Below are positions 14,501 through 25,200 of a DNA stretch of 64,000 nt, piece by piece; the first letter of the stretch is position 1; the number at the start of each line of letters is the position of its first letter. A program made the position numbers and the translations under genes. The notes beneath the pieces were generated by a model. It was not told where the DNA came from. It ran no database searches and saw only the letters and a list, made by a program, of their open reading frames with translations. The DNA comes from Glandiceps talaboti (taxonomy: Eukaryota > Hemichordata > Enteropneusta > Spengelidae): contig NC_135552.1 in assembly GCF_964340395.1 (NCBI RefSeq), positions 18,771,181 through 18,835,180 of the forward strand, written 5' to 3'.

Positions 14501-17500
14501 AACAATTGTGGTTTGCCATTGCTTGGCACATGGAAGTATAACCCACCCTTGGCATAATATTGTGTTGACATACAGGATCATTTTGTTTTACTGGTTATTG
14601 ATAGGTCAGTGGCAGTGTCAATCAACTTGGGTGGATGTAAGTACAACCAGGGTGTAATCTGTCTTTTTAATGTTCACTTTTGTTGGCTCATCAAATTCGT
14701 AAATTAATTAGCACGTACATGTTAGTAGAACATTACTCAGTAACTGTATATCATTAGATTGTTAGTACATCTATTAAGGTGTTGACTATTTCAGACATTG
14801 TCATCGTTCATGCTGAGATGACTCACCATTAAATCAGCTAAGCTATTAGCAATGTTTTATTTAATTGCAGTAAACAGTTTTTTGTTTCAGGCATCCTCTA
14901 TGAGTGAACATATCTTATTAACAAGCTGGTAAAAAAAAAAGATTAACTTTTGGGATTTTTCCCACCAAATTATCACATCTGTTCAAGTTGGCAAAATGTG
15001 TTTGTATACGTGAGGCCGAGTTGTACACTTTATAGTTTGTAACATGCACATCTGTTAAAAGAAAAGTTTACAGCTTTGGAGCGTTTTGTCATTTTGGAGC
15101 ATTTTAATAGCAAGTGTTTTTGTGAATGTCTTAGGTGTGTGTGAGTGAAGCATCTGTGGCTCTTTTGTAGAAGGATTGTAACTTTTTACGAGAATGTTTG
15201 TTAAGATTCCTGCTGAGTTATCCTGCAGAGACATTAACTCTTCATCAAATTAACATAGCTATTAGCAGACACCATTATGTGGTGTTTGGTTTCTATGCAT
15301 TGTTAACACTTTAAGTCTATTCACAAGACACAAAATCTACCCTATGAGATTGTAAAGAAACAAGAAGACCAACATCCTTTTTAATCAACAAATTTACAAT
15401 TAAATTGCCAGCATCTTTGTCAAGTTTTATTGCCAGTTCCTCGTTTTTTATGGTCAGAAAGTTGGCCCAGTAATTAGAGTGTCAAAAAACTGAATGGAAA
15501 GTTGGCCCATCTAGTAACCTGTTTACGATAAGTGTGTTTGTGTAATGCTGGTTTCTCACGGCCGAAATTAGCACAACTATGAACATATTTGCTGTAATGT
15601 ATTCCCTGGGTCTGAATGGCCTTGCTGTAAGGCTTATTGTTAGCATTTCTACTGTTACCATGATATTCAAATGGTAATCAAGTAGTTTCATAACTTGTAC
15701 TTTCACATCCCACTACAGATGTGGCAATTTTCATTTTTAGATTTTACGCAAGATATGAAGATTATAGCATGTACACTAAACATCACTACTGTATTACTAT
15801 GCATGTTTAAAACTCGATGCAGGCATGTCGTGTGTTTTACTAGGGTTCTACAACAAAAATGTTGTGTACAGGAAATGGAAATCTATGCTAATTTTACCAG
15901 ATTCTCTGTTCCTGGGGTTACAAAACATTAGAAAAAAACACTAGTTACTTTTGTACAACTTTTACTGGCAGACTACAAGTAAAAATATCAAACCAGGGGT
16001 TGTATTACAATCAGAAGTACTGACCAGTCATAGTCACACTACCATCATTTATGTCAAAAAGTGGCACAAAATATTCTTTTTTTTTCAAAGCTCAATGCAA
16101 TTCAGTTCACTTAGAGTTCTGCAGACAAAATATCTAGTTTTTTGTAAAGAACATGTTGAAAGAGAAAAGTGGGAGAACTTGTTCTTATCCTCAAGTTTGG
16201 CTAAACAGCATAATATATTAGTTACAAATTGAATCAGGTCCATATATAACTTTAAGTGCAAACTTAGGGAATATTCAAATGTTGAAAGATTTGATGAGTT
16301 TTATGGACAAAGTGTAAACTTCTGCCAATAAAGAACTTAATTTCTTTAAAAAGCTGATATTTTGGTGTCTGACTGAACAATAAGTCAAGTATAGTCAACA
16401 AGAGTATGACCAGTTTGAATTACAGCAATACATACACTGTAGAAGTTTAGAATTGTGTGTGTATACACCATATCAAGTGAAGACCATGTCTGAAGTACCA
16501 GTAAAGTACTTGACAAACTCTGAATTTTCAAACAATGGTAACATTTCCACTATTCACAATGTGTGAAAGTGATGCATTCTACTATAGATGTCTGCCTTTA
16601 GTCACAAACTGGGTGTGATCACCTCTTGCCATTGTTTCAGGTCACTCACTATATCAATCACCAGTCCACTTTCACTATAATTACACATTACACAAGTACT
16701 AGGCTGACTCACAGACCCATGTCCTTGGTATACCAGTATTGTAACCAGCTTCTCCCTTTCACACTTCGTCATTGTTTTTTGTTCAAATCAAATTCTGCTT
16801 TGAAGCTAATAGTGAAACAAACATGTACAGTGAAATCACATTAGAACCAAAACTAAATTCATTACGTTGCACAATATTTCGCTTTCAGTTCACTTATCAT
16901 TTTTTTAGTTTAAAAAAAAACTTTCCCTAACAAATTTCTCCTGATTTCCTTTCATTCAATGGAAATAAACTATTAGTAGTATGTATCCTTGATTTGAGTT
17001 TAAATTTTCATTTCTAGTCCTAAACCTTCACAGTTACCGATAGCCGACATGAGTGAACTCATACGCCACTATAGCATCTACACCTCTATCTATCTTCTCA
17101 CAGGTCACAGGGTGATAACCTGTTTTTCAATTCAAATCTTGCGAGGGGACATCCTAGGTGAACAATTCCTCCCCTGATTGTATCTACACAAAACCCACTA
17201 AGATGCTTAACTCAGACAATAGTGGAAACCAATGTAAAATCCCAGTGAAAAGAAAGAGTCGTTGAAAAGACATGTAGCATGAAATCATTGTATTTCCCCT
17301 TGACCACGTTTGGCTGTGGCAAACAAAATTCATCAAATAGCCAATTAGCCTTGGCCCTGTTACTAATACTTTCTGCCCCTAAGCCATCTATTATAATTCA
17401 TATACAATAAGTCTAAAAAAAACCTGGTAATGAAAGTTCTGCTGTGAAGTCCACACTGATTAACACACCACCGATTCCCGCTATTGCGGAATGTGCAAGC

Positions 17501-20500
17501 TCTATATGTACAAAAGTTTCCCACATATCTTCCACAGGGAACTGTTATGTCTTGAATGGCAGGTTGATTGGTGTGAAAATCGTTCCGCCAATGTTTTTGA
17601 CAAAGTCTTGTCAAAGAATGTCAGGCAGTGTTCAAACATACATTTATATCTTTAATTTCACATGTATTGAGCAGACTGTGAGTGAAACCCTTCAACTGCA
17701 TGTCAAACGACAAACAATGGAGAAAAGTGAAGTCATTGGTCACACCATGGCAGTATCATAGCTTTTAACACACTGCTAGGTTTAACCCTTTTAGCAGTGT
17801 AATGGTGCAAAACCAACCATAAAATAAACCAAGTTGGTATAATTGTCTCTCACGGAACAACAGGAACTAGACAACACTTTAGTCTACATGTACAGACTGT
17901 GAGAAGGGTGACTGGCAGTTCACATGTAAATCACCGTACTGCTGCATCAGACAAGATATTGGCACTAGCCATACTGTATACATGCACACAAACCCAACTG
18001 TTTTTTTTCCAAGTCAAAACAAGATAATAACTCATATATCTGTTTATTCTGTGCACACATTAAAGATACACATATAAAGTTCACCAAGGATGTCTAATTG
18101 TGAAAAGCAGACCTTGACCTGATGATTGAAATATTCCTAAAAATCAAAAATAGAAACCATCAGATATGGACATCACACCTGACTACATTGTTACAATGTA
18201 TGTACATTGTAACAATTTATCTAATATCTGTTATAAATAAGGTGATTGTATCCACTGTTATTTTCTTGGCAGCCATTCCTGACTCTGCATGCCTTGATTT
18301 ATACATGCCAGATTTACCAAATGGTGGTAAACCAAATATTTGGAAAACCAGCAGTGAAATCTAACTCAACAAATCATAGTCTCAAGTTACATCCACTTTG
18401 CCACTGCAGTCTCTGACTGGGTGTAGATCTAACATATAATTTTTCATAGTTTGCAGTAGCTACTCTTTACATGTAAGCAATCTCTGACATACAGCTGCAT
18501 GGTTTGTGTGTCTGACTAACTGTGTACTTTGGGCGTACAATATCCGGCACATAGTCCACTCTAGTATAGCAGAGTGCTGCTATAGGGTTTGTGTAATCCT
18601 GTGTCCTGCTATAGGGTTTATGTGGTCTAGAGTGTGTTTATATGGTCTTAGTGTGCTGCTAATTAGTCTGGATGTCAACTGTGGTTTCTGTGAAGGTATA
18701 ACTATAAATCGTAATGATACTGTAGGGGAACTAGACTAGCTGCTAATGGGTTTATGTGATCTAGTGTGCTGCTAATGGGTTTATATGGTATAGTGTGCTG
18801 CTGTAGGGTTTATGTGATCTAGTGTACTGCTAATGGGTTTATGTGATCTAGTGTGCTGCTAATGGGTTTATGTGATCTAGTGTACTGCTGTGGGGTTTAT
18901 GTGATCTAGTGTACTGCTATAGGGTTTATGTGGTCTAGTGTACTGCTATAGGGTTTATGTGGTCTAGTGTGCTGCTAATGGGTTTATGTGATCTAGTGTA
19001 CTGCTGTGGGGTTTATGTGATCTAGTGTACTGCTATAGGGTTTATGTGGTCTAGTGTACTGCTATAGGGTTTATGTGGTCTAGTGTGCTGCTATATGGTG
19101 TAGTGTGCTGCTGTAGGGTGACCACATATACTCCCTGGTATTGTTTATCTTCTTCTTTTTTACATTTTTACATTTTTGACCTCCAGTAACTTTTAACAAT
19201 AAAGAAGCAAGTTCAAGGTTGTGACAGGGTGAATGTCTGTACAGATGTCTAGTTTGAATTCACTTTAATCATTCATGTCTAAACAAGGTTTCATTGACTA
19301 GTCTTGCATTACTTTTTTTTTAGAATTGATCTCTTACAAGTAAAGGTTCAATAGCTGTCTGGGGACTCATTCAATTAAACTACAATAGCCATATTTCCAA
19401 AATACACTCCAGAGCGGAAAAAAACATTCCGATAAATCATTGATGGAAATGACAGCTGCATTGCCAAGGTCAAGGGGAGGATTTCTGCTCAGAGGGGTCG
19501 ATAGATTGCCAATGCTAGCTAGCTACATGTGCTACAGTAGGACTTCTGTTGTGTTGTAGATATAGTCCACTGTTTTGCTAGTATGGAGGTTGAAATGTTT
19601 ACCTCAATGCATGGTTAGTGCAGTATAGACACAGTCCTATCGCCATGGTTACTGACACTTAAAATACCCAACCCAATGATCTGGTAGTGATACCCTATCA
19701 CCGAGTACTTGGCAACATCTGAGTCTCTCATTGAAGTTTCTGACAGCTCCAGCAACATGTTATTGCCATATGTAGAAATCTCACTTGTTTTTCTGGAGGA
19801 TATATTTTCTGAAGGATATCCTCCAGAAAAAAAGTGAAACTTATATAGACTGTATTGCGATGAAAACTTAATGAAATATAACTGGATGAAACAAAGGTAC
19901 AAGTTGAATACCATCTATGTACATCCTAACTATGGAGAAAGAGAAAATTCTACAACTTGGGATTACAAAACTCTTTACCTAAAAGACAAATTTAACATTG
20001 AAAAAGAAGTCAGAAGACAGTCACCCTATCTCAATGATCTAAAAAAGAGAATACTAGTTTGCAAACTTTAGGACACTAAGGCTTTTTTTTCTATGGCGGA
20101 TTATACATCACAAGTACAAAGTAATTAAACTACAAATAAAACTAAACTCTACTACAGGAACTCGTGAAGCCATGAGATAACATTTGAAGTCAATTGTTTC
20201 AATAATGGTCTCATTTTTTTTTCCTTTTCGCGTTTCCATTTTTCAGGTTACATAACTTACTTTCTTGCGTCTAGTCTGTCTCTATCGTCATAACATATTT
20301 GAACAATTCACCAAGCGTCTCTACGGAGACGATTGATTGATTGTCTATTGTTTTAATTTATTGATTTAGCCGTGGGATGACCGGAGATGTCAGCCTCGTC
20401 TGTATCTCAATAGTACTTTTGTCAAATTATTCTCCCGTTGGTGCGTCATCTATTTCGTTTACAGTCACAGCCGAGAGCCTTTGTTCAATGTTTCTGTCAA

Positions 20501-21300
20501 AAAACCATGAAAAGAGATACACGACGTACGACAAATGTGTGTGTTACAACACCGGATCTACTGACTCATAGATGAACTTACCTGAGGTGTCCCAAAGTCC
20601 GATATGGATTCGATATTTTTCAACTTCAAGAGACATACTGTAGTTATCAAAGATGGTGGGACTATATACCTACAAAGGCAATACACAAATAAAAGTAAAT
20701 GTATAATCACCCAAACCCATCGGTGATGAAAACACACCAACTAGTGCTTCGACACTATATACACATCTCCTTTTCTGAAGTTCTAAAATCATTGGTGATG
20801 AAAATGATAGTCAGTTTACAAATAATTGAAATATACTGTATATTAGTATTGCAACTGCCGCTTTGCAAAATTCAATGCAAGAATACAGGATGAACTTTTG
20901 TACAAAAGCACATCGACAGTTAAGATTGTACACCGAGCGTTCCCTTTCTGATGTAAAATAGCTACATATGAACTCTCGACTAGACACGGTAAACATGTTA
21001 TGTTCTATACAGCACTCGCCTTCACACTGGAAAACGCGTACACTTCATACGCTCCTCACAGACAGCATTAAACAAATATAGTGTGCAGTTGCATACTATA
21101 CAACAAATTACTAAATACAAATGAAAAAAAGAAGGACGGAAGATCAAAACAACATATGAAATAAATTAAATTACCTCTGGAAAATATTCCTTGACGAGCA
21201 CATTCAGCAGTGCGCTCTTTCCACATCGCGAGTCCCCAACGAGAACGATTTTGCAGGCTGTGCGGTCCACAACCAAAGATCGTCGGTGTGCGATGTTCAT
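2592..21300 (-). CDS. RND: Rnd-family Rho GTPase (Rnd1/2/3-like), five coding exons, complete
   Basis: This is an atypical Rho GTPase that should act at membranes to weaken RhoA/ROCK signalling and loosen actin structures. Exons in coding order: 21175-21300, 20582-20669, 12057-12166, 7354-7491, 2592-2876. All junctions are GT-AG, and phases join to give 248 aa (human Rnd3 is about 244). Visible motifs are the P-loop GDSRCGKS (residues 22-29), switch [10 protein letters not shown] (44-52), WDTSG (68-72), GCKSD (127-131), ECSS (169-172) and a C-terminal CVVM box (245-248), which favours farnesylation. The WDTSG motif and the loss of Gln at the Ras-61 position are Rnd hallmarks and predict a GTP-locked protein without hydrolysis. 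The start is the first ATG of exon 1, just before the P-loop strand. I cannot say which of Rnd1, 2 or 3 it equals; a pre-duplication form is likely. The introns (1.9-8.4 kb) hold only repeats. Confidence 0.93.
4440..4995. mobile_element. MITE-like element with long imperfect terminal inverted repeats
   Basis: The left end reads ATGTATTAATCGCC and the right end is its reverse complement, GGCGATTAATACAT. Similarity continues inward: AGCCATACGTTACAGTGGTA near 4519 is matched inverted by TACCACTGTAACGTATGGCT near 4912, so the arms are about 100 bp and diverged. The centre has no transposase-like reading frame. The element sits in the last intron of the Rnd gene. Confidence 0.75.
5868..6262. mobile_element. 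Non-autonomous repeat with a 3' hairpin
   Basis: Two internal sub-repeats of a phrase of the type ACAAATCTGA(A/G)TA(A/G)GC...CC, then a body with ACCAAATATCGAAG, run into a terminal hairpin. Its arms are AGCTACGCTTTCAGC (6229-6243) and GCTGACAGCGGAGCT (6248-6262), 13 of 15 paired. A fragment AGCTCCGCTG at about 3970 looks like another copy of the end. The class is uncertain. Confidence 0.5.
7535..7806. mobile_element. CAGGG-ended MITE with target duplication GTATT
   Basis: The left end is CAGGGCTTGAAATTAAC. The right end, reversed, reads CAGGGTTGAAATTATAAC; both ends carry GGTAGTCC or GTAGTCC just inside. The 5-bp word GTATT directly flanks both ends (7530-7534 and 7807-7811), as expected for a target-site duplication. 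CAGGG ends recall hAT-type elements, which usually make 8-bp duplications, so the class is not settled. A second, truncated left end lies at 63224-63262. The element lies just upstream (in gene sense) of Rnd exon 4. Confidence 0.75.
8294..8412. repeat. Two-copy tandem duplication, about 68 bp
   Basis: AGTACACCTTTAGCAATGGA followed by ATGTCACTCCGTACATTCCAG is repeated 68 bp later with few changes (AGTACACCTTTGGCAATGGA). The duplication lies in an intron of the Rnd gene and has no coding signal. Confidence 0.8.
10002..10331. mobile_element. MITE-like element, about 330 bp
   Basis: The left arm CTTAAAGTGGCCATATGGAC (10002 onward) continues with GACAAATTG...ATTTATTTTGGATTTTT. The right arm, reversed from 10331, reads CTTAAAGTGGCCACATTGAT, then GACAAATTGGGATTTATTTTGG. 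The arms are about 48 bp. The interior is AT-rich and non-coding, with its own imperfect symmetry (TTGCAATTTATTGA against TCAATAAATTGCAA). It lies in the third intron of Rnd. Confidence 0.8.
12188..12262. repeat. 20-bp tandem repeat, about 3.5 copies
   Basis: The unit is close to ATATGAATACTAATGAGATC, repeated about three and a half times with single-base changes, roughly 20 bp upstream (in gene sense) of the Rnd exon 3 acceptor. Confidence 0.8.
18570..19120. repeat. 29-bp minisatellite (CTGCTATAGGGTTTATGTG type)
   Basis: The unit is about 29 bp: GCTGCTAATGGGTTTATGTG followed by ATCTAGTGT. The core array runs from about 18738, and degenerate units extend left to about 18570. Two variants alternate, one with CTAATGGG and one with CTATAGGG or CTGTGGGG, suggesting higher-order copying of unit blocks. 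It is intronic and has no coding function that I can see. Confidence 0.85.
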
Positions 21301-22240
21301 GTTTGTTCTTAAAATCACTGTAGATAGGTTTCCGAACGTTTATCTGTTTCCTTTACTCCAAGTCGAGCGAAAACATACTTTACTTGTAACCGTGTGATTC
21401 GTATAAATGCATGTGATATGAGGACGTTTGGATCACGATGAACTGATGAAAGCCTGTGTGAACTGACCAATTAGAGACCACTATTGTGTTATTTGCATAG
21501 TAATATTTACATTTGGACGCCCACTATTCCTTATATGGTTAGACGCATCATCTGCTATTTTGAGAACATTATATACATATCCTTCCTTGTTTTGATCATT
21601 TCGATTTTTATGTGATGATCCGATTTAGTAGCTCAATACATGTTAAAATTGTAAAGCGCTATGCTTTTTACGTGATGGCCATAACGTTGGGTTAGTTTTT
21701 ATCTCTCAAGTTGACCCAGGTCATGTACTTAAATCACGCATATAATGTAGTCATGACGATCATTATGGCGTGGCCGGGCATTCACCCCCATAAGGTCATA
21801 AGGTGGGACTAGATAGTCACATGACGTAAACGTGAGGGCGTAGTGCAGTGCTCGACTGGACGCGTAGAAACCGCAAATGTGCAACTAAACTGTACAATGC
21901 TAGCTATGAGCTCGGACATTTACATAGTATATGGAAGTACGGATTTTCTTTATAACGTCAAGTATCTTTATAACGTCAACTGTGGTTTAACTTTATATGT
22001 ATCGAAAAATAAATGGCCAACCAATACCTGTGCAAGTCTAGACTGCATGTTGTAACCCCTGAGAGCCCGAGAAGACATCTGTTATAATATAAACTCAAAA
22101 GAGTTTCATGGCTGGGCAAAAAATGGCCAATGAACCTTTGTACAAGGATGCAAGGGTTAATAGCTTATCGTAACATCACCGATGAATACAATAAAAGATT
22201 ACACTGTAACTACTGCAGTGTGACCACATCTAACAAAAGT
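21301..22240. promoter_or_regulatory. Shared upstream region of the divergent Rnd and VAT1 genes
   Basis: Only 940 bp separate the two start codons, which point away from each other, so both core promoters and 5' UTRs must lie here unless an upstream non-coding exon exists. Visible candidate elements are an octamer-like TTATTTGCATAG near 21489 and a CRE-like CATGACGTAAAC near 21820. No TATA box is clearly placed. That this is a bidirectional promoter is inference from geometry. Confidence 0.55.
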
Positions 22241-25200
22241 ATGTCTAAAACCATTGTGCTTACTGGGTTTAGTGGTTTTGATAAACTTCAAACACTCCAA
22301 TATGAAATACCACAACCAAAGAAAGGTGAAGTGCTGGTTGAAGTTAAAGCATGTGGGCTAAATTTTGCAGAAATCTCAGCTCGTCAGGGACTGTATGTTC
22401 CGATGCCAAAACTTCCACTGGTTATGGGACTGGAGTGTGCTGGTGTGATCTCGAAACTTGGTGAAGGGGTGACAGAACTAACGGTAAAGTGTATATTATA
22501 ATAGAAGAGATTTCAGTCAACAATTTTATCACAATACAATGTTTTGTAAATATATATTTCGTCAGTTTAGACAGCAACATTGTAATAATGGTGTCTATAT
22601 ACTTAATGGCATGGACTGGACCGGGCTGATTCTAGTTCACATACGTAATCTATCACGTGTCTGTACACATGTCTGTATTGTGGTCGATGCCCGTTTTTTC
22701 CAACGTGATTAGAACGCTTCAAGGGCGATAATGACTAGGTAATTCGGTCGAGTAATCAATCAATAGTTACAGACCTGTTTTCTCATCCCCGGACTCTACT
22801 CAATGTGCTCCCGTTATAGATAAATTGAACCTTGGTCACACATGTACAGTGTATGCATGTGAAAATGTTCTGTAACGAATGCAGAGTACATTAGCAGTAC
22901 GCGTATAATAGTATTTGCAAGTGAACAAAATAAGCTTAGTTAAAATGCTAGCGACTTTATTTGAATGATAATCTGTTCTCCCTATGCTCACTTGCTTTAC
23001 ATTTAGAAATATTTATAATATTGGACGGGGTTCCAACCTGAAATTAGACTGCTAAATAGTGTACTGGAAAATATACGAATTATCAGTTTCTTTCTCGCTA
23101 AATGTACATTACTTTACCTTTTTTAGTCTAGTTCCATGACGGACAGTACACACACTTTTACAAACAAACAAACAAACAAACAAACAAACAAACAAACAAA
23201 CAAAAAAGGGTGTATACTGTCCGTCATGGAACTAGACTAACTTTTTATGCCTTCAAAACTTCATCTTTCGATCATTGTTGTAGATAACAGTTAAACCTGA
23301 CTGGCTTCGAGGTATTTTATAAATTACGTTGTCACTATAATAAAATAGCCTACTACTATGCTGCAATCGGGGCATTTGTTTCTCATCAAATGACCGAAGA
23401 TACATACACTAAAAATTGATAAATTGCTTCTAAAAAGACATTGTATGTGTTAATTAGTGGTCAATATTATATCTATAGAGGTAGTGTAGTGGCAAGTTTA
23501 ATCTTGAGCGAAAGCTTGGTTTCAAATTTGTTATGTTACCATGTTACATTGGTTAAACGATACTAGTTGTAGGCCTAACTCCATGCTGGAGGTATTATTT
23601 TTCGATCAGAAAATCACACTACATTAACTGAAAATTGTTAAAAATGTACGTGTTAATCAGTGGTCAGTATTATCCATAATCAGTACAGAAACAGGTTGAA
23701 ATTGTGATCGCCGTCACGGTTGAGGGCGCTGATTTTTTGGGTCCGAACCCAATTTGATTCGATTTATTACGGCTAAAAATATGTTTACTCACAAGTGATG
23801 ATGTAAAACTGTGCTGTTCACTGTGTACGGTATTACGAGTTAGTTATTGTATCTAACAAAACATTTTCAAAAATGTTCCAGATATATGCAGTTAGTGCAG
23901 ATTCATCGTTTGTTACATGTTATCGGATGATTACAAAGTTATAAAGGAGCGCGCCAACAACGGCGAATAGTCTATGCAGATAAAGAAATCTACTCTCTTT
24001 AAAACATGATCTAGTCGACCTATTTCTGTTAACGTTGGTTTCCAAAACTTGTTAGATTTACTGTGTCGATTAGACTGACACCAGTCCCTTGTGATATTTT
24101 TAGTTTCATAATCTTCAAATATTTTCAATTTGTTATTCATTTTTTAGTAACGAAAAAATGTCCCCTACTTTGTTTTTTAATTTGTCCCAGTTACTAGTAG
24201 TCTCCCAAGGGTCATATGCAGTTACCCCACTGTTTTGCAATCACTAAGCCAGGTCATTATTTCACATAAAAAACACACTTGTGGGTTTTTTTTTTTAATT
24301 CTTCTTCAAATAAAGACTGAAAAAAACCCGAAAACTTTAGCAAGTCTAATGTTTACCTAATCATTACCTTGCCCTTTCTTGCCAAAGTATTTTACTCGTT
24401 GATGTAAGGGATTGGTATTTTCAAATTACCCCCCTCCCCTCCCGTCAACAATTCTTTATGATTTACACGAAATATCGTAATCAAAATTTGGAGACTCCTA
24501 AAAAGTCTACAGCGCCACCAAGCATGTTTTTATGGTTTCAGTTGGATATAAAAGTAGAAGTAATTTTTAATAAATTGTTGTTTAAATTTTAGCGAATTCG
24601 GGGCAATGAATTTTAATTAAAACTGTTTTTTAAGCCGAGAGATGTTTTACGGGGTAAACTTAAAATGGAACAAAGTTGTGTTCGTTGTAAGATTCTTTAA
24701 AGTTGTAGTATGATTCGTGTGAGGTTTTCTTTAAGGAAAACAACAATCTAATTATATGCAATAATACATGTCTCTTTGCGTCCACCTTCATTATCCACAG
24801 ACTGTACATAATTATTCTGTATGTGTAACAGCACATCGAATGTATATAATTCTTAATTGTGTAGCTAGCCCTCATCGGAGAGTGAGGCTTTAGGGACAAC
24901 TATTAAAAGGATCATATGGGAAGACAAAGAGCGAAGAACTCAGTAGTGCACCAAGTTTTACCACAAAGTTTACTATTTCAATAGAGGCCTACCATGTATG
25001 ATTGTGTTGTCATTTGAAATATACAATAATGCACACATGAAACCGCAATTATATTTTAGTATAGCAAATTTTAAATAAAGTCTGTATCTAGACTGTGTTG
25101 TTCAGTCATACCAGGCTTCTTGTGTGCTGAGTGATAGCATGGCACAGATGTCGTATCCTATAGACTAAGATAGGTTCTACAACCGGTTACAATGTACTTT

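Larger units (their letters stand above)
12184..20581. other. Large second intron of the Rnd gene; repeats only
   Basis: This 8.4-kb stretch separates the exon ending in WDTSG from the exon with QYDTVRPL. I find a 20-bp tandem repeat, the 29-bp minisatellite at 18570-19120, and a perfect hairpin near 19788-19831 with arms TTTTCTGGAGGATAT and ATATCCTCCAGAAAA. Short ORFs, including overlapping ones on both strands at 17363-17761, show no family signature. Confidence 0.5.

Noticed and set aside
17363-17761. Overlapping ORFs of 83 and 105 codons on opposite strands
   Set aside because: No family motif, no splice context, and located in the large Rnd intron. The slightly higher GC hints at an old insertion, but I cannot support a gene.
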